DNA of 64,000 bases from an uncultured Pelagibacteraceae bacterium (GCA_902567235.1 CACFLX010000004.1:1-64000), one strand, 5' to 3'. Counted from the stretch's first letter, positions 47,187 through 58,341 are shown. Program-made: numbers and translations. Notes: generated by a model not told the origin, from the letters alone.

Positions 47187-48068
47187 TTATTTTTGACTTT
47201 CGAGCCAAATCTGACCAATATCTTTTGCAAGATATCTGATCCTTGCTATATACTCAGCTCTTTGAGCAACACTTATTACTCCTCTTGCATCTAGTATATT
47301 AAAAATATGACTAGCTTTTAAACATTGATCATAAGCTGGTAAAGATAGTTTATTTTCTATCAAAGATTTAGATTCTTTCTCTGTCATATCAAATATTTTA
47401 AACAAATTATCAGTATTAGCTAATTCAAAGTTGTATTTTGAAAATTCTTTTTCAGACTGATGAAATACATCTCGATATAAAACTCCATCGTTATTCCATT
47501 CTAAATCAAAAACATTTTTTTTTCCTTGAGTAAACATACAAAGTCTTTCTAATCCATATGTCAATTCTACAGAGATAGGGTTACATTCTATTCCAGCCAT
47601 TTGCTGAAAATAAGTGAACTGAGTTACTTCCATGCCATCACACCAGACTTCCCAACCAAGGCCTGCAGCTCCTAATGTTGGGCTTTCCCAGTCATCTTCA
47701 ACAAATCTTATATCATGTTCTTTATGTTTAATACCAATTGCTGAAAGACTGTTTAAATAAAGTTGTTTTATATTTTTTGGTGACGGTTTAATTAAAACTT
47801 GAAATTGATAATAGTGTTGAAGTCTATTTGGATTTTCTCCATATCTTCCATCCGTGGGTCTTCTTGAAGGTTGAACATAGGCAGTTCTCCATGGCTTATT
47901 TCCTAGAGATCTAAGTGTTGTAGCAGGGTGAAATGTACCTGCTCCAACCTCTAAATCATATGGTTGTAAAATTATACATCCGTGTTTGCTCCAATATTTT
48001 TGTAAATTCAAGATTGTATCTTGAAATGATTGAAATTTAATTTTTTTATTTTTTTTTTTAGAAGCCAT
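47187..48068 (-). CDS. glyQ: Glycyl-tRNA synthetase, alpha subunit
   Basis: A 293-residue catalytic subunit of class II. It contains [41 protein letters not shown] and [24 protein letters not shown], of which short stretches such as [14 protein letters not shown] suffice to identify GlyQ. The [21 protein letters not shown] region builds the active site. It starts within the last 11 bases of the S49 peptidase gene. The alpha2beta2 type of GlyRS is normal for Proteobacteria. Confidence 0.97.
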   Translation of the reverse strand: MASKKKNKKIKFQSFQDTILNLQKYWSKHGCIILQPYDLEVGAGTFHPATTLRSLGNKPWRTAYVQPSRRPTDGRYGENPNRLQHYYQFQVLIKPSPKNIKQLYLNSLSAIGIKHKEHDIRFVEDDWESPTLGAAGLGWEVWCDGMEVTQFTYFQQMAGIECNPISVELTYGLERLCMFTQGKKNVFDLEWNNDGVLYRDVFHQSEKEFSKYNFELANTDNLFKIFDMTEKESKSLIENKLSLPAYDQCLKASHIFNILDARGVISVAQRAEYIARIRYLAKDIGQIWLESQK

Positions 48069-48864
48069 ACCTTTGCCAGATAGATCTTTCTTCTAAAATA
48101 CTGATTGCTTGTTCTGTATGATTTTCTGAAGATAATTTTCTAGCAAGCCAGCCTTTTGCTTTTTCAAATTTTTTAATAATTATTTTTTCACCAAACTTTT
48201 GTCTCAAAACTTGATCTACATTTCCTATTCCATCTACTAAGCCTAATTCTTTTGCTTTTCTGCCTGACCAAAATTCTCCTGAGAATAATTCAATTCCACT
48301 ATCTTTTTTTAATTTTGTTGACCTACTATTCTCTACAACTTCAATAAAATCTTTATGTAGATCTAGCTGAATAGTTTTTAATCTTTCAATATCTTCTTTT
48401 TTTTCATCCATGAAAGGGTCAAGTGTGCTTTTGTTCTTGCCAGCAGTATAAACTCTTCTTTGAACTCCTATTTTATTTATAAGATCTTTAAAACCAAAAG
48501 ACGAATAAATCACACCTATTGATCCAACTATAGAACTTTGATTTGCATAAATTTCGTCCCCTGCGCAGGCAATTAAATACCCACCAGATGCAGCTACATC
48601 TTCAGCAAAAATTATTACTTTTTTATTATTTTTTTTTGCTTGTGATCTAATAAAATCATGGATTAGATGTGATTGAACAGGAGATCCCCCTGGTGAATTA
48701 ATAGAAATGGCTACTGCAGGTGCTTTTTTAATGGAGAAAGCTTTTTTAATTATTTCTTCCTGTCCCGCAAAATCAATGCCTTGTTTAAATTTTCCAACAT
48801 TACCTATCACACCACTTAGTTTAATGTGAGGTATGATTTTTTTTTTTTTAAAAAAAGATAACAT
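48058..48864 (-). CDS. sppA: Signal peptide peptidase SppA-like serine protease (S49)
   Basis: A 268-residue S49-family peptidase of the short type. It carries [20 protein letters not shown], the nucleophile Ser in [14 protein letters not shown] and a likely general-base Lys in [13 protein letters not shown]. It has [15 protein letters not shown] between them. No clear N-terminal membrane helix is seen (the start is [13 protein letters not shown]), so it may be peripheral or cytoplasmic. It precedes glyQ with an 11-base overlap, so it is expressed with the translation genes. Confidence 0.9.
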   Translation of the reverse strand: MLSFFKKKKIIPHIKLSGVIGNVGKFKQGIDFAGQEEIIKKAFSIKKAPAVAISINSPGGSPVQSHLIHDFIRSQAKKNNKKVIIFAEDVAASGGYLIACAGDEIYANQSSIVGSIGVIYSSFGFKDLINKIGVQRRVYTAGKNKSTLDPFMDEKKEDIERLKTIQLDLHKDFIEVVENSRSTKLKKDSGIELFSGEFWSGRKAKELGLVDGIGNVDQVLRQKFGEKIIIKKFEKAKGWLARKLSSENHTEQAISILEERSIWQRYGF

Positions 48865-48939
48865 TCTTATGCTTATAAAATTTTTGGTTTAATATAAAGT
48901 CTACTTATAGTTGAAGTTTTAGGTGCGTCAATTGATAAG

Positions 48940-48945
48940 TATAAT
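48940..48945 (+). promoter_or_regulatory. -10 element for the polyprenyl synthase gene
   Basis: A perfect TATAAT at 48940-48945 lies 28 bases before the ATG in the 109-base gap between divergent sppA and ispB. No good -35 sits at 16-18 bases; TTAGGT at 48919-48924 (15 bases) is the nearest. The rest of the gap shows nothing more. Confidence 0.4.
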
Positions 48946-48973
48946 ATTGTGTTAATTATACTACTTTAACTAG

Positions 48974-49987
48974 ATGGGGACAGTTGTTCAATTAAAAAAT
49001 CGAATAAATAATTCATATTCAGAACTTAAAAATTCAGTTGAGGAAAAATTAGTATTAGTTGAAGAAAAAATTAGATTAAAATTATCTAGCAAAGTAAATC
49101 TTGTCGATGAAATGACAAGCTACCATTTAAGAACAGGTGGAAAAAGACTTAGAGCGCTTCTCACATTAGGAACAGCTAAAATTTGCGGATACTCAAAAGG
49201 TGGTAGAGATATAAATTTAGCGGCATGTGTCGAATTAATTCACGCTGCTACGCTTATGCATGATGACGTTATAGACAATAGTAAAATTAGAAGAGGGAAA
49301 AAAACCTTAAATAGCATTTGGGGAAATCAGTCGGCAATTTTAGTTGGTGACTATTTATTAAGTAGATGCTTTGAAATGATGGTTGAGGATGGAAACTTAG
49401 AAATATTAAAACTTCTGTCTTCTACATCTGCAGAAATTTCACAAGGTGAGGTCTTACAACTACAACATAAAGGTGAAGTAGATATGCTTGAAGAAACTTA
49501 CTTAAAAATAATTGCTGCAAAAACAGCTTCTCTTTTTGCGGCTGCAACAAAAGTTGGTTCTATTTTAGCAAATAAAGAAAGTAAAATTAAGGAAGCTTTA
49601 GAGTTTTATGGAAAAAACCTCGGACTTACTTTTCAAATAGCTGATGATACTTTGGATTATAACTCAGAACTCAAATTTTTCGGAAAAAAAATAGGCAATG
49701 ATTTTTATGAAGGAAAAGTTACTTTGCCAATTATTCTTCTATATCAAAAAGCTAATAATGATGAAAAAATTGAGCTGAAGAAATTATTTGAAAAAGATGA
49801 GAGAAACGAAGAAGAATTTAAAAGAGTTTTATTAATGATTAAAAATTATAATATAATTTCGGGTTGTTACACAAAAGCAGAATATTTTATTAATCTTGCT
49901 TCTAATTCTTTGAGTATTTTTGATGAGTCTAAAGAGAAGGAAATTCTAAAAAATCTAACTTCGTTTAGTTTAGAAAGATCTTATTAA
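48974..49987 (+). CDS. ispB: Polyprenyl diphosphate synthase (octaprenyl/decaprenyl type)
   Basis: A 337-residue trans-prenyltransferase. The first aspartate-rich motif is in LMHDDVIDNSKIRRG, the second in QIADDTLDYN. GGKRLRALLTLGTAKI binds the substrate diphosphate. The small residues ahead of the first motif and the size fit long-chain synthases for the ubiquinone side chain rather than the FPP synthase encoded at 53.6 kb. Its 3' end overlaps the convergent pdxH stop by four bases. Confidence 0.92.
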   Translation: MGTVVQLKNRINNSYSELKNSVEEKLVLVEEKIRLKLSSKVNLVDEMTSYHLRTGGKRLRALLTLGTAKICGYSKGGRDINLAACVELIHAATLMHDDVIDNSKIRRGKKTLNSIWGNQSAILVGDYLLSRCFEMMVEDGNLEILKLLSSTSAEISQGEVLQLQHKGEVDMLEETYLKIIAAKTASLFAAATKVGSILANKESKIKEALEFYGKNLGLTFQIADDTLDYNSELKFFGKKIGNDFYEGKVTLPIILLYQKANNDEKIELKKLFEKDERNEEEFKRVLLMIKNYNIISGCYTKAEYFINLASNSLSIFDESKEKEILKNLTSFSLERSY

Positions 49988-50610
49988 GGGCTTAAGAGTT
50001 CTTTTATCCACTTATCATTATCTTTTTTAGTATAACGCAGTCTTTCATGTATTCTGTCTTTGCCATCAAGCCAAAATTCAATTGCAATAGGATTTAAATT
50101 CCATCCTGACCAATGTTTAGGTCTTGGTATATTTTTTTCATTTGGATATTTTTTCTTAAATTCTTCAATTGAGTTGAGTAGCTCATCTCTAGATTTCAAA
50201 ACACTACTTTGATTTGACGCCCAAGCTCCTATTCTACTTCCATATGATCTACTATTGTAATAATTATCAGCATCCAGAACAGAAACATTTGACAATTTCC
50301 CAGTAATTCTAACTTGTCTTAATAAAGATTTCCAATGAAAACAGATTGATACATTTGGGTTAGATTTTATTTCGGTACTTTTTTGACTATTTAAATTTGT
50401 ATAAAAAACAAATCCTTTTTCGTTAAAGTCTTTAAGTAAAACCATTCTAACAGAAGGTATTCCATTTTTTCCTACTGTCGCTAAAGCTAAGGCATTTGGA
50501 TCATTAATTTCAGTTTTTTTAGCTTCGTTAAACCAGTCTTCAAACAAATCTATTGGATTATCTAAATCCTTGAAGCATAAATCTATACCTAGAGAGTTTT
50601 TTTGATTCAT
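49984..50610 (-). CDS. pdxH: Pyridoxamine 5'-phosphate oxidase
   Basis: A 208-residue PNPOx. It has [50 protein letters not shown] and the C-terminal [16 protein letters not shown], which hold the FMN and PLP contacts. It makes pyridoxal phosphate from the pyridoxamine or pyridoxine phosphate. It is divergent from aroC with a 33-base gap. No other vitamin B6 gene is in view. Confidence 0.95.
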   Translation of the reverse strand: MNQKNSLGIDLCFKDLDNPIDLFEDWFNEAKKTEINDPNALALATVGKNGIPSVRMVLLKDFNEKGFVFYTNLNSQKSTEIKSNPNVSICFHWKSLLRQVRITGKLSNVSVLDADNYYNSRSYGSRIGAWASNQSSVLKSRDELLNSIEEFKKKYPNEKNIPRPKHWSGWNLNPIAIEFWLDGKDRIHERLRYTKKDNDKWIKELLSP

Positions 50611-50643
50611 AATTTCAACAAAATAACTTATATAATATATTTA

Positions 50644-51729
50644 ATGTCATTTAATACTTTTGGAAAGATATTTCGTTTTACTACCTGGGGTGAATCCCAC
50701 GGGCCTGCCATAGGATGTATAGTAGATGGCTGCCCTCCCAATATAAAAATAACTGAAAAAGACATACAAATTGAACTTAATAAGAGAAAACCTGGTCAAT
50801 CAAAATTTACAACTCAAAGAAAAGAAGATGATAAAGTAAATATTTTATCAGGCGTGTTTGAGGGAAAAACAACTGGCACTCCAATCTCAATGATAATTTA
50901 TAATAAAGATATGAGATCTAGAGATTATGAAACAATAAAAAATAAATTTAGACCAGGCCATGCTGATTATACATATTTTAAAAAATATGGAATAAGAGAT
51001 TACCGTGGAGGAGGGAGACAGTCAGCTAGAGAAACTGCCAGTAGAGTAGCTGCTGGAGCAATCGCAAAAAAAGTTTTGGAAAACAAATTAGGAAAAAAAT
51101 ACAAAGTCATTGGAGCTGTTACCCAACTTGGTATTCTTGGATGTGATACAAAAAATTGGAATGACAAATTAATAAATAAAAATCCACTATTTTGTCCTGA
51201 TAAGTCAATATTAAAACTATGGGAAAAATATCTGCTTGGTATAAGAAAATCTGGATCTTCTTGTGGTGCGATTATTGAAGTAAGAGCCAGGGGTATACCA
51301 GTAGGTTTAGGTGCGCCAATTTATTCTAAACTCGATATGGATTTAGCCTCAGCAATGATGAGTATAAATGCTGTAAAGGGAGTTAACATTGGATCTGGTA
51401 TGAATTCAGCACTTTTAACAGGAGAAGAAAATTCTGATGAAATAATTAAAAAAGGCAAATCTCCAAAATTTAAATCTAATAACGCGGGAGGAATTCTTGG
51501 AGGTATTTCAAGTGGACAAGAAATTATAGTTTCATTTGCTGTAAAACCGACTTCATCAATATTAAGATCAAGAAAAACTATAGATAAATTTGGTAAAAAT
51601 ACATCAATTTCTGTTAGGGGAAGACATGATCCTTGTGTGGGAATAAGAGCCGTACCAATCGGCGAAGCGATGACCCATTGTGTTCTACTAGATCACTATT
51701 TAATGAACAAAGCTCAGTGTGGAAAATAA
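50644..51729 (+). CDS. aroC: Chorismate synthase
   Basis: A 361-residue AroC. The N-terminus is [20 protein letters not shown], so the ATG at 50644 is preferred to one at 50602. [37 protein letters not shown] and [21 protein letters not shown] are the two conserved blocks, cited here by short cores such as [11 protein letters not shown] and [12 protein letters not shown]. It forms chorismate from EPSP with reduced FMN. It is convergent with dxs, three bases apart. Confidence 0.97.
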   Translation: MSFNTFGKIFRFTTWGESHGPAIGCIVDGCPPNIKITEKDIQIELNKRKPGQSKFTTQRKEDDKVNILSGVFEGKTTGTPISMIIYNKDMRSRDYETIKNKFRPGHADYTYFKKYGIRDYRGGGRQSARETASRVAAGAIAKKVLENKLGKKYKVIGAVTQLGILGCDTKNWNDKLINKNPLFCPDKSILKLWEKYLLGIRKSGSSCGAIIEVRARGIPVGLGAPIYSKLDMDLASAMMSINAVKGVNIGSGMNSALLTGEENSDEIIKKGKSPKFKSNNAGGILGGISSGQEIIVSFAVKPTSSILRSRKTIDKFGKNTSISVRGRHDPCVGIRAVPIGEAMTHCVLLDHYLMNKAQCGK

Positions 51730-51732
51730 ATT

Positions 51733-53646
51733 TTAATTTTGTTTTTGTAAAATAACTTTTGAATTTATAACATCAAAAACTTTTGAAACTATTGACTCAG
51801 CATCAAGACCAGCCTCTTTATACATAATTTCTGGTTTATTATGATCAATAAACTTATCTGGTAAAATCATCGATCTAAACTTTAAATTATTATCTAATAA
51901 TTTTTTTTCTGATAAAAATTGACTAACATGTGAACCAAATCCTCCTAATGATCCCTCTTCAATTGTAATTATTGCTTCATGGTTAGTTGCGATTTCCCAA
52001 ATTAAATTTTCATCAAGTGGTTTTGCAAATCTTGCGTCCACTAATGTAATTCCAATACCTTTTTTATTTAATATTTCATTAGCTAATAAACATTCATTCA
52101 ATCTTGCTCCAAAATTAATTATTGCAACTTTTTTTCCTTCTAGGATTAATCTTCCTTTCCCTATTTCAATTTTTTCATCAATATCTGGCAAATCAGCCCC
52201 TATGCCATTGCCTCTAGGATATCTTAAAGCAGATGGATTATTATTTATATCAACAGAAGTATTGATCATTCTAACAAGTTCAGCTTCATCACTTGCTGCC
52301 ATGACAATAAAGTTTGGAAGTGTAGATAAATATGTAATATCAAAAGACCCAGCATGTGTCGGTCCATCTGCTCCTACAAGTCCAGCTCTATCTATTGCAA
52401 ATCTAACAGGAAGGTTTTGTATTGCCACGTCATGAACTACTTGGTCATAAGCTCTTTGTAAAAAAGTTGAGTATATTGCCGCGTAAGGTTTATAACCTTC
52501 TGTTGCTAATCCAGCAGCAAAGGTTACAGCATGTTGTTCTGCAATTCCAACATCGAACATTCTGTTTGGAAACTTTTCAGAAAATAAATCCATGCCTGTG
52601 CCAGATGGCATTGCTGCCGTTATTCCAATAATTTTGCTATCCTTTTCAGCATGCTTAATCAACGTTTTTGCAAAAACTTTTGTATAAGATGGTACATTGG
52701 ATTTGTTTTTTTCTTGAATTCCAGTTTTAACATTAAATTTTGTAACTCCATGATATTTATCATCAGATTTTTCTGCAAATTCATATCCTTTTCCTTTTTC
52801 AGTTTTTATATGAATCATTATTGGCCCTTCATGATTTAATTTTTTTGCATTTTGCAAAACTGATATTAGATTGTCTAAATCATAACCATCAATTGGACCA
52901 ACATAATAAAAACCTAATGAATTAAATAAAGTGCCCCCTGTTACTGCTGATCTTAATAAATCTTCTGCCCTTTTTGCTTTGTCGCTAAATCTCTTTGAAA
53001 AAGCTGAAATTATTAGTTTAATTGTTTCTCTTAAGCTAAAGTAAATTTTTCCAGATAGAATTTTTGCAAGGTATGTACTCATTGCTCCAACAGGTTTTGC
53101 AATTGACATATCGTTATCATTTAATATTACAATCATTTTCGTTTTTGAAGATCCAGCATTATTCATTGCTTCATAAGCCATACCTGCACTTATCGCTCCA
53201 TCTCCAATTACTGCAACAACTTGATTAGATTTTTTTTCTAATTTATTTGCAGTCGCAATACCAAGTGCAGCAGAAATTGATGTTGAACTATGGGCTGCAC
53301 CGAATGGATCATATTCGCTTTCTGACCTCTTAGTAAAACCTGAAAGGCCATTACCTTGTCTTAGGGTTGTTATTTTATCTTTTCTACCAGTTAATATTTT
53401 ATGAGGATAAGTTTGGTGTCCAACATCCCAAATAATTTTATCATTAGGAGTATCAAACACATAATGCAATGCTATTGTTAGTTCTACAACTCCCAAACCT
53501 GCTCCAAGATGTCCTCCTGTAACTGATACTGCATCAATCATCTCTTCTCTAACTTCTTTAGCTAAAATTTTTAGTTCCGATGGCTTCAAATTTTTTATAT
53601 CAGAAGGAAAATTAACTTTATCTAAGTATTGATATTTTTTAATCAC
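51733..53646 (-). CDS. dxs: 1-deoxy-D-xylulose-5-phosphate synthase
   Basis: A 637-residue ThDP enzyme. It contains [29 protein letters not shown], the Mg/ThDP motif [20 protein letters not shown], and [17 protein letters not shown] in the transketolase-like second domain. It starts isoprenoid synthesis by the MEP route from pyruvate and glyceraldehyde 3-phosphate. The ATG overlaps the ispA stop by four bases, which is the frequent xseB-ispA-dxs order of Proteobacteria. Confidence 0.97.
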   Translation of the reverse strand: MIKKYQYLDKVNFPSDIKNLKPSELKILAKEVREEMIDAVSVTGGHLGAGLGVVELTIALHYVFDTPNDKIIWDVGHQTYPHKILTGRKDKITTLRQGNGLSGFTKRSESEYDPFGAAHSSTSISAALGIATANKLEKKSNQVVAVIGDGAISAGMAYEAMNNAGSSKTKMIVILNDNDMSIAKPVGAMSTYLAKILSGKIYFSLRETIKLIISAFSKRFSDKAKRAEDLLRSAVTGGTLFNSLGFYYVGPIDGYDLDNLISVLQNAKKLNHEGPIMIHIKTEKGKGYEFAEKSDDKYHGVTKFNVKTGIQEKNKSNVPSYTKVFAKTLIKHAEKDSKIIGITAAMPSGTGMDLFSEKFPNRMFDVGIAEQHAVTFAAGLATEGYKPYAAIYSTFLQRAYDQVVHDVAIQNLPVRFAIDRAGLVGADGPTHAGSFDITYLSTLPNFIVMAASDEAELVRMINTSVDINNNPSALRYPRGNGIGADLPDIDEKIEIGKGRLILEGKKVAIINFGARLNECLLANEILNKKGIGITLVDARFAKPLDENLIWEIATNHEAIITIEEGSLGGFGSHVSQFLSEKKLLDNNLKFRSMILPDKFIDHNKPEIMYKEAGLDAESIVSKVFDVINSKVILQKQN

Positions 53647-54515
53647 TTTTCTCTTTCAAAAATAAATAAAATTGTTTTTTTTAAGCTTTCACTTTTTTTT
53701 CCATAAAAACTTAATTTTTTTAAAATATTATTTTTTATTTTGTTAGTGTATTTAATAGTATTTTTATAACCTAGTAAACTGATTAAAGTAGCTTTTCCCT
53801 TTTTTTGATCTTTTTTTGTTTTTTTTCCAGCTTTTTTTGAAATTCCTTTATAATCAATTAAATCATCAGTAATTTGAAACAATAATCCAATTTCATAACC
53901 TATTTTTTCAAAAAATTTTAAAACTCTTTGATTTTTATTCGAAATTAGTACTGGAGCGACGCAGCAAAATGCAAATAATTTTCCTGTTTTTTTTATTTGC
54001 ATATCAATCACTTTTTTTCTTTTTATTTTTTTTCTTTCATAATTTAAATCTAAGTATTGGCCTCCTGCTATCCCAGTATGACCTGAGCATTCAGAAAGAA
54101 GATTAATTAATTCAATTTTTATTCTTTCTTTTAATAATAAATTTTTGTCACTTAGAATTTCAAATGCCATTGTAAGTAAGGAATTTCCTGCAAGAACAGC
54201 TGTGGACTCTCCAAATTTTTTATGAGTAGAGAGTTTTCCTCTTCTAATCGAATCATTATCCATACAAGGTAAGTCATCATGAATCAAAGAGTAAGCATGT
54301 ATACATTCTACTGCTGCTCCTATCTTAACTAAAGATCTATAATTTAAATTAAAGATTCTTCCTACATCAATTAGTATTTTGGATCTTATTTTTTTGCCAC
54401 CAGGTAGTAGTCCATATTTCATTGATTTAATTAATTCAGTTTTTGATTGTCTATTAATATAGGAGTTCAAAAATTTATTTGTATCATTTGCAATACGATT
54501 TAAATCTTTAATCAT
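53643..54515 (-). CDS. ispA: Farnesyl diphosphate synthase
   Basis: A 290-residue short-chain prenyltransferase. It has [14 protein letters not shown], the first aspartate motif in [16 protein letters not shown] (with the two-residue insertion D-D-x-x-x-x-D of FPP synthases), and the second in [11 protein letters not shown]. It condenses IPP and DMAPP to geranyl and farnesyl diphosphate. It is sandwiched between xseB and dxs with four-base overlaps on both sides. Confidence 0.95.
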   Translation of the reverse strand: MIKDLNRIANDTNKFLNSYINRQSKTELIKSMKYGLLPGGKKIRSKILIDVGRIFNLNYRSLVKIGAAVECIHAYSLIHDDLPCMDNDSIRRGKLSTHKKFGESTAVLAGNSLLTMAFEILSDKNLLLKERIKIELINLLSECSGHTGIAGGQYLDLNYERKKIKRKKVIDMQIKKTGKLFAFCCVAPVLISNKNQRVLKFFEKIGYEIGLLFQITDDLIDYKGISKKAGKKTKKDQKKGKATLISLLGYKNTIKYTNKIKNNILKKLSFYGKKSESLKKTILFIFEREK

Positions 54516-54748
54516 GATTTTTTTATTATTTTCTCTATTTTATCTTTTGTTTCTGAAGAAATATTTTTTGAATTAGTTTGGAATTTTTTTTCTATAATCT
54601 TGTTTAATTTGATCAGTTTTTGATAATCTTCAATTGAATTTTCTAAGTTTTTTTCTTTTTCTAAACTTTCTATGATTTGATTGACCTCTTTGGTTAGTTC
54701 ATCTAATGATTCAAGGTTATTATTATTTGGAAAATTTTTTTCTTTCAT
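54512..54748 (-). CDS. xseB: Exodeoxyribonuclease VII small subunit
   Basis: A 78-residue acidic and lysine-rich helical protein. The pattern L-D-E-L-x-x-x-V-N-Q-I-I-E-S-L-E-x-x-x-x-L-E-x-S-I-x-x-Y is the XseB signature, and its place ahead of ispA supports it. The start after AAAAAAGAAAG is the first ATG in frame. The large subunit is not in the window. Sequence alone is marginal because of the low complexity. Confidence 0.8.
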   Translation of the reverse strand: MKEKNFPNNNNLESLDELTKEVNQIIESLEKEKNLENSIEDYQKLIKLNKIIEKKFQTNSKNISSETKDKIEKIIKKS

Positions 54749-54768
54749 ATATTAGTTGGTGATAATAC

Positions 54769-55701
54769 ATGAATAATAATCTTGCAAATATTAAAAAAAG
54801 TATCTTTTTTTTAAACAAAAATGAATGTGTGGCAATACCTACTGAAACAGTATATGGCCTTGCCGCAAATGCATATTCAAGTAAATCAGTTAAAAAAATA
54901 TATATTTTAAAAAAAAGACCTAGAAATAATCCTTCAATTGTTCACTACTCAGGTTTAAATCAGTTAAAAAAAGATTGTGAATTAAATAAAAACTTTTTAA
55001 TTTTATATAAAAAATTTTGTCCGGGTCCAATTACGTTTGTTTTGAAACTTAAAAAAAAAAGTCGTATTTCAAGAATAGTTACAAATAATAAAAAAACAGT
55101 GGCAGTAAGATTCCCAAAAAATAAATTAACTCAAAAACTTCTTAAACTTTTAAAATATCCTCTTGCCGCTCCGAGTGCAAATATCTCAACAAAAATAAGT
55201 CCAGTTTCCAAAGATGATGTAAAAGAAGAATTCGGAAATAAAATTAAATTTATACTTGATGGAGGCAGATCTAAAATTGGATTAGAGTCAACAATAATAA
55301 GTTTAGTTGATAAACCTAGAATATTAAGACTTGGTGGAGTGGAGAGAAAAAAAATTAATAAAGTTTTAAATAAAAATATTAAATATGATAAAACAAATAA
55401 AAAAATTACTGTGCCAGGTCAATCAAAATTACATTATTCTCCTGGAATCCCTATAAAATTAAATATTACAAAACCAAAAACTAATGAGGCATTTATACTA
55501 ATTAAAAAAAGAAAAAAATCTTATAAAAATTATTATTATTTGAGTAAAACTAAAAATCTTAAGGAGGCGGCAAAAAATTTGTATAAAATTTTAAGAGTGA
55601 TTAAAAATAAAAATTATAAAAGTATAGTTGTTGAAAAAATTCCAAACATTGGTTTTGGTGAAGTAATTAATGACAGATTAAAAAGGGCATCGGCTAAATA
55701 A
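54769..55701 (+). CDS. tsaC: L-threonylcarbamoyladenylate synthase (Sua5 type)
   Basis: A 310-residue two-domain protein. The YrdC domain (about 1-195) begins with FLNKNECVAIPTETVYGLAANA. It has KKRPRNNPSIVHY and the later ILRLGGVER. The C-terminal Sua5 domain starts with PGQSKLHYSPGIPI. It makes threonylcarbamoyl-AMP for the t6A37 modification of tRNA. It is divergent from xseB by 20 bases and overlaps the next ABC ATPase by one base. Confidence 0.94.
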   Translation: MNNNLANIKKSIFFLNKNECVAIPTETVYGLAANAYSSKSVKKIYILKKRPRNNPSIVHYSGLNQLKKDCELNKNFLILYKKFCPGPITFVLKLKKKSRISRIVTNNKKTVAVRFPKNKLTQKLLKLLKYPLAAPSANISTKISPVSKDDVKEEFGNKIKFILDGGRSKIGLESTIISLVDKPRILRLGGVERKKINKVLNKNIKYDKTNKKITVPGQSKLHYSPGIPIKLNITKPKTNEAFILIKKRKKSYKNYYYLSKTKNLKEAAKNLYKILRVIKNKNYKSIVVEKIPNIGFGEVINDRLKRASAK

Positions 55702-56423
55702 TGCAAAGTTCTATAAAAGTCATTAATCTAAAAAAATCTTATGGAACAAAAGAAGCTGTAAAAAATATAAGCTTTGAGATTAAAGAAAATGAAATTATTG
55801 GTTTATTGGGTCCAAATGGATCTGGAAAAACTACAACAATTGGCATGATATTAGGTTTATTGAAACCCACAAGTGGCGAAGTGTTAATCAATGGAATAAA
55901 AATAGAAAAAAATCCAATTGAAATTTTACAAAAAATAAATTTTATTTCTCCGTATATAGAACTACCAAAAAAATTAACAGTAAAACAAAATTTAATTGTT
56001 TATGGTAAGCTTTACTCAGTAAAAAATTTAAATGAAAAGATAGATTATTTAGTTAGCAAATTAAGATTAGAAAATTTACTTAATAGAGTTACTGGGGAAT
56101 TGTCATCTGGACAAAAAAATAGAATAAGTTTAGCAAAAGCAATAATTAATGATCCAAATGTCTTGTTGCTTGATGAACCTACGGCATCGTTAGATCCAGA
56201 GATAGGAGATTTTGTTAGAACATTTTTAGAAAATTATAAAAAAGAAAAAAAAGTATCAATTTTATTGGCTTCTCATAACATGGATGAGGTTACAAGATTG
56301 TGTTCATCAATAATGATGATGAAAAATGGTTTAATAATAGATCAAGGTAAACCAAACGATTTAATTAAAAAACATGGTAGAAAAAATTTGGAGGAAGTTT
56401 TTTTAAAACTTGCAAGGAATTAA
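55701..56423 (+). CDS. ABC exporter ATPase (ABC-2 type, NodI/CcmA-like)
   Basis: A 240-residue ATPase with Walker A GPNGSGKTT, signature LSSGQKNRISLAKAI, Walker B VLLLDEPTASLDP and switch LLASHNMDEV. The layout matches ATPases that serve ABC-2-type permeases such as NodIJ or YadG/YadH. The partner permease overlaps its 3' end. The exported molecule, perhaps a lipid or polysaccharide, is not indicated. Confidence 0.9.
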   Translation: MQSSIKVINLKKSYGTKEAVKNISFEIKENEIIGLLGPNGSGKTTTIGMILGLLKPTSGEVLINGIKIEKNPIEILQKINFISPYIELPKKLTVKQNLIVYGKLYSVKNLNEKIDYLVSKLRLENLLNRVTGELSSGQKNRISLAKAIINDPNVLLLDEPTASLDPEIGDFVRTFLENYKKEKKVSILLASHNMDEVTRLCSSIMMMKNGLIIDQGKPNDLIKKHGRKNLEEVFLKLARN

Positions 56424-56424
56424 A

Positions 56425-57216
56425 ATGAATTTAGGTAGAATGTATGGCCTTTTTTTAAGGCACTTTTTTTTAATAACAAGATCTTTTCCTAGAATCTTAG
56501 ATTTGATTTATTGGCCAACTATACAAATAACTTTATGGGGTTTTATCTCAAACTTCTTTTCTACTTACAGCTCTTACTACTCTAATGCGGTGGGAGTTAT
56601 ACTAACATGTGCAATACTTTATGATTTTTTATTCAGAACAAGTATTGGTTTTAATATGTTATTTTTAGAGGAAATATGGAGTAGAAATTTTACAAACTTA
56701 TTTATTGCTCCAATTAAGAAGAGTGAAATTTTAATTTCATTAATTTTGACTGCTTTGATTAGAGCCCTTATCGGTTTAATTCCAGCAATTTTACTAACCT
56801 CTCCATTATTTGGAATTTCTGTATTAGATCTAGGTTTAAGTCTATTCTTATTATTCTTAAGTCTTTATATATTTGGAATAACCTTAGGTATACTTGTATC
56901 TTCTGGATTATTAAGATTTGGACCATCATTTGAAAACATTGCTTGGTCAACAATGTTCTTGTTAGCACCGTTTGGTTGTATTTATTATCCTGTAGAAATA
57001 TTACCTGAAATATTTCAAAAAATTGCCTACATGCTTCCACTTGTTTATATATTCGAAGAAGCAAGAAGTATTTTGATTGATGGAACAGTAAACGTAGAAA
57101 GTATTTTTAAGGCCTTTTATTTAAATGGGTTTTATTTGTTTATTTCAGTTTGTTTGTTTTACTATTCTTTCAGCAAAGCTCGTAAAAAAGGTACTTTAAT
57201 TAATATTGGTGAATAA
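56425..57216 (+). CDS. ABC-2 type exporter permease
   Basis: A 263-residue membrane protein with six predicted helices. It has SFPRILDLIYWPTIQITLWGFI at the start and YPVEILPEIFQKIAYMLPLVYIFEEARSIL near the end, the typical ABC-2 P-x-x-L-P-x-x-x-x-x-x-x-P pattern. The ATG at 56425 is one base after the ATPase stop and follows AAGGAA, so it is preferred to a TTG at 56410. With the ATPase it forms an export system. Confidence 0.88.
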   Translation: MNLGRMYGLFLRHFFLITRSFPRILDLIYWPTIQITLWGFISNFFSTYSSYYSNAVGVILTCAILYDFLFRTSIGFNMLFLEEIWSRNFTNLFIAPIKKSEILISLILTALIRALIGLIPAILLTSPLFGISVLDLGLSLFLLFLSLYIFGITLGILVSSGLLRFGPSFENIAWSTMFLLAPFGCIYYPVEILPEIFQKIAYMLPLVYIFEEARSILIDGTVNVESIFKAFYLNGFYLFISVCLFYYSFSKARKKGTLINIGE

Positions 57217-57217
57217 A

Positions 57218-57294
57218 TGGTGCGCCTGCTAGGAGTCGAACCCAGAACCTCCTGATCCGAAGTCAGGCGCTCTATCCAGTTGAGCTACAAGCGC
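57218..57294 (-). tRNA. tRNA-Arg (anticodon TCG)
   Basis: On the minus strand GCGCTTG pairs with CAGGCGC (one G-T pair) and CCA is encoded (57220-57218). The anticodon arm CCTGA-CTTCGGA-TCAGG gives anticodon TCG, reading CGA. The T arm has GGTTCGACTCC-type sequence. Most bacteria read CGN with an ACG (inosine) tRNA, so a TCG species may be an addition or replacement. Confidence 0.94.
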
Positions 57295-57317
57295 ATATAG
57301 TATTAATATTATAATTT

Positions 57318-58298
57318 ATGAAAAATATCATTAATTTAATTGTTAAAGATGAGGAAAACGGTCAAAGAGTTGATCGATTTATATCAAATAAAGAAAAAGA
57401 TCTAAGTAGAACTAGAATAAAAAATTTAATCTTAAATAAAAAATTAAAAATCAATAAAAAAACTATTACAGGCCCATCCAGAAAAATTTATACTGATGAC
57501 TATATTGATCTTGAAATACCCAGGCCGAAAAAAGCTTCGTTAAAACCATTTAATTTTAAACTAGACATTATATACGAAGATAAAGATTTATTAGTTATAA
57601 ATAAACCTGCGAGGATATCTATGCACCCTGGCGCTGGTGACTACGATAAAACTTTAGTTAATGCTCTTATGTATTATGATAGTAAAAATTTATCTAATAT
57701 TGGTGATGAAATAAGACCAGGAATTGTTCATAGAATAGATAAAGACACATCAGGTTTAGTTGTTATAGCAAAAAATAATGTTAGTCATGAAAAATTGTCA
57801 AAACAGTTTAGCGAACATTCAATAAAAAGAGTCTATCAAACCTTAATCTGGGGGAAATTAAGACCTCAATCTGGTAAAATTAAAACTCTCTTAACAAGAA
57901 GTTCAAAAAATAGACAACTTATGGAGGTTGGAATAACTAAAGGAAAAAAAGCAATTACAAATTACAAAACATTAGAAATTTTTGAAAATGAAAAAATTCC
58001 TACTTTTAGTTTTATTGAGTGCAAACTTGAAACTGGAAGAACACATCAAATAAGAGTCCACATGAGTTATAAAGGAAATAATATTTTGGGGGATAAAAAG
58101 TATAAAAAAAAATTTAAAAAAATAAAAAATATTGATGTAGATTTAGAAAAAATGATTTTAAAATTGGATAGACAATTCTTGCACGCTAAAGTTCTTGGAT
58201 TTTTACACCCAAAATCTGGAAAGGAACTAGAGTTTACCTCAATTTTGCCACAAGAACTTGAAAAAATTTTAAAAAGCTTAAGAAAACTGAGCAAATAA
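57318..58298 (+). CDS. rluD: Ribosomal large-subunit pseudouridine synthase (RluD/RluC family)
   Basis: A 326-residue protein. An S4 RNA-binding domain is at the N-terminus (QRVDRFISNKEKDLSRTRIKNLI). The catalytic domain has LLVINKPARISMHPGAG and the catalytic Asp in GIVHRIDKDTSGLVVIAKN. LETGRTHQIRVHM follows. It isomerises uridines in 23S rRNA. RluD or RluC cannot be separated without alignment. It precedes rpoH, the same strand, by 43 bases. Confidence 0.9.
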   Translation: MKNIINLIVKDEENGQRVDRFISNKEKDLSRTRIKNLILNKKLKINKKTITGPSRKIYTDDYIDLEIPRPKKASLKPFNFKLDIIYEDKDLLVINKPARISMHPGAGDYDKTLVNALMYYDSKNLSNIGDEIRPGIVHRIDKDTSGLVVIAKNNVSHEKLSKQFSEHSIKRVYQTLIWGKLRPQSGKIKTLLTRSSKNRQLMEVGITKGKKAITNYKTLEIFENEKIPTFSFIECKLETGRTHQIRVHMSYKGNNILGDKKYKKKFKKIKNIDVDLEKMILKLDRQFLHAKVLGFLHPKSGKELEFTSILPQELEKILKSLRKLSK

Positions 58299-58341
58299 AA
58301 AGATTGTAAAATTAATTTTCTTAACTAAATAAATAACAAAA

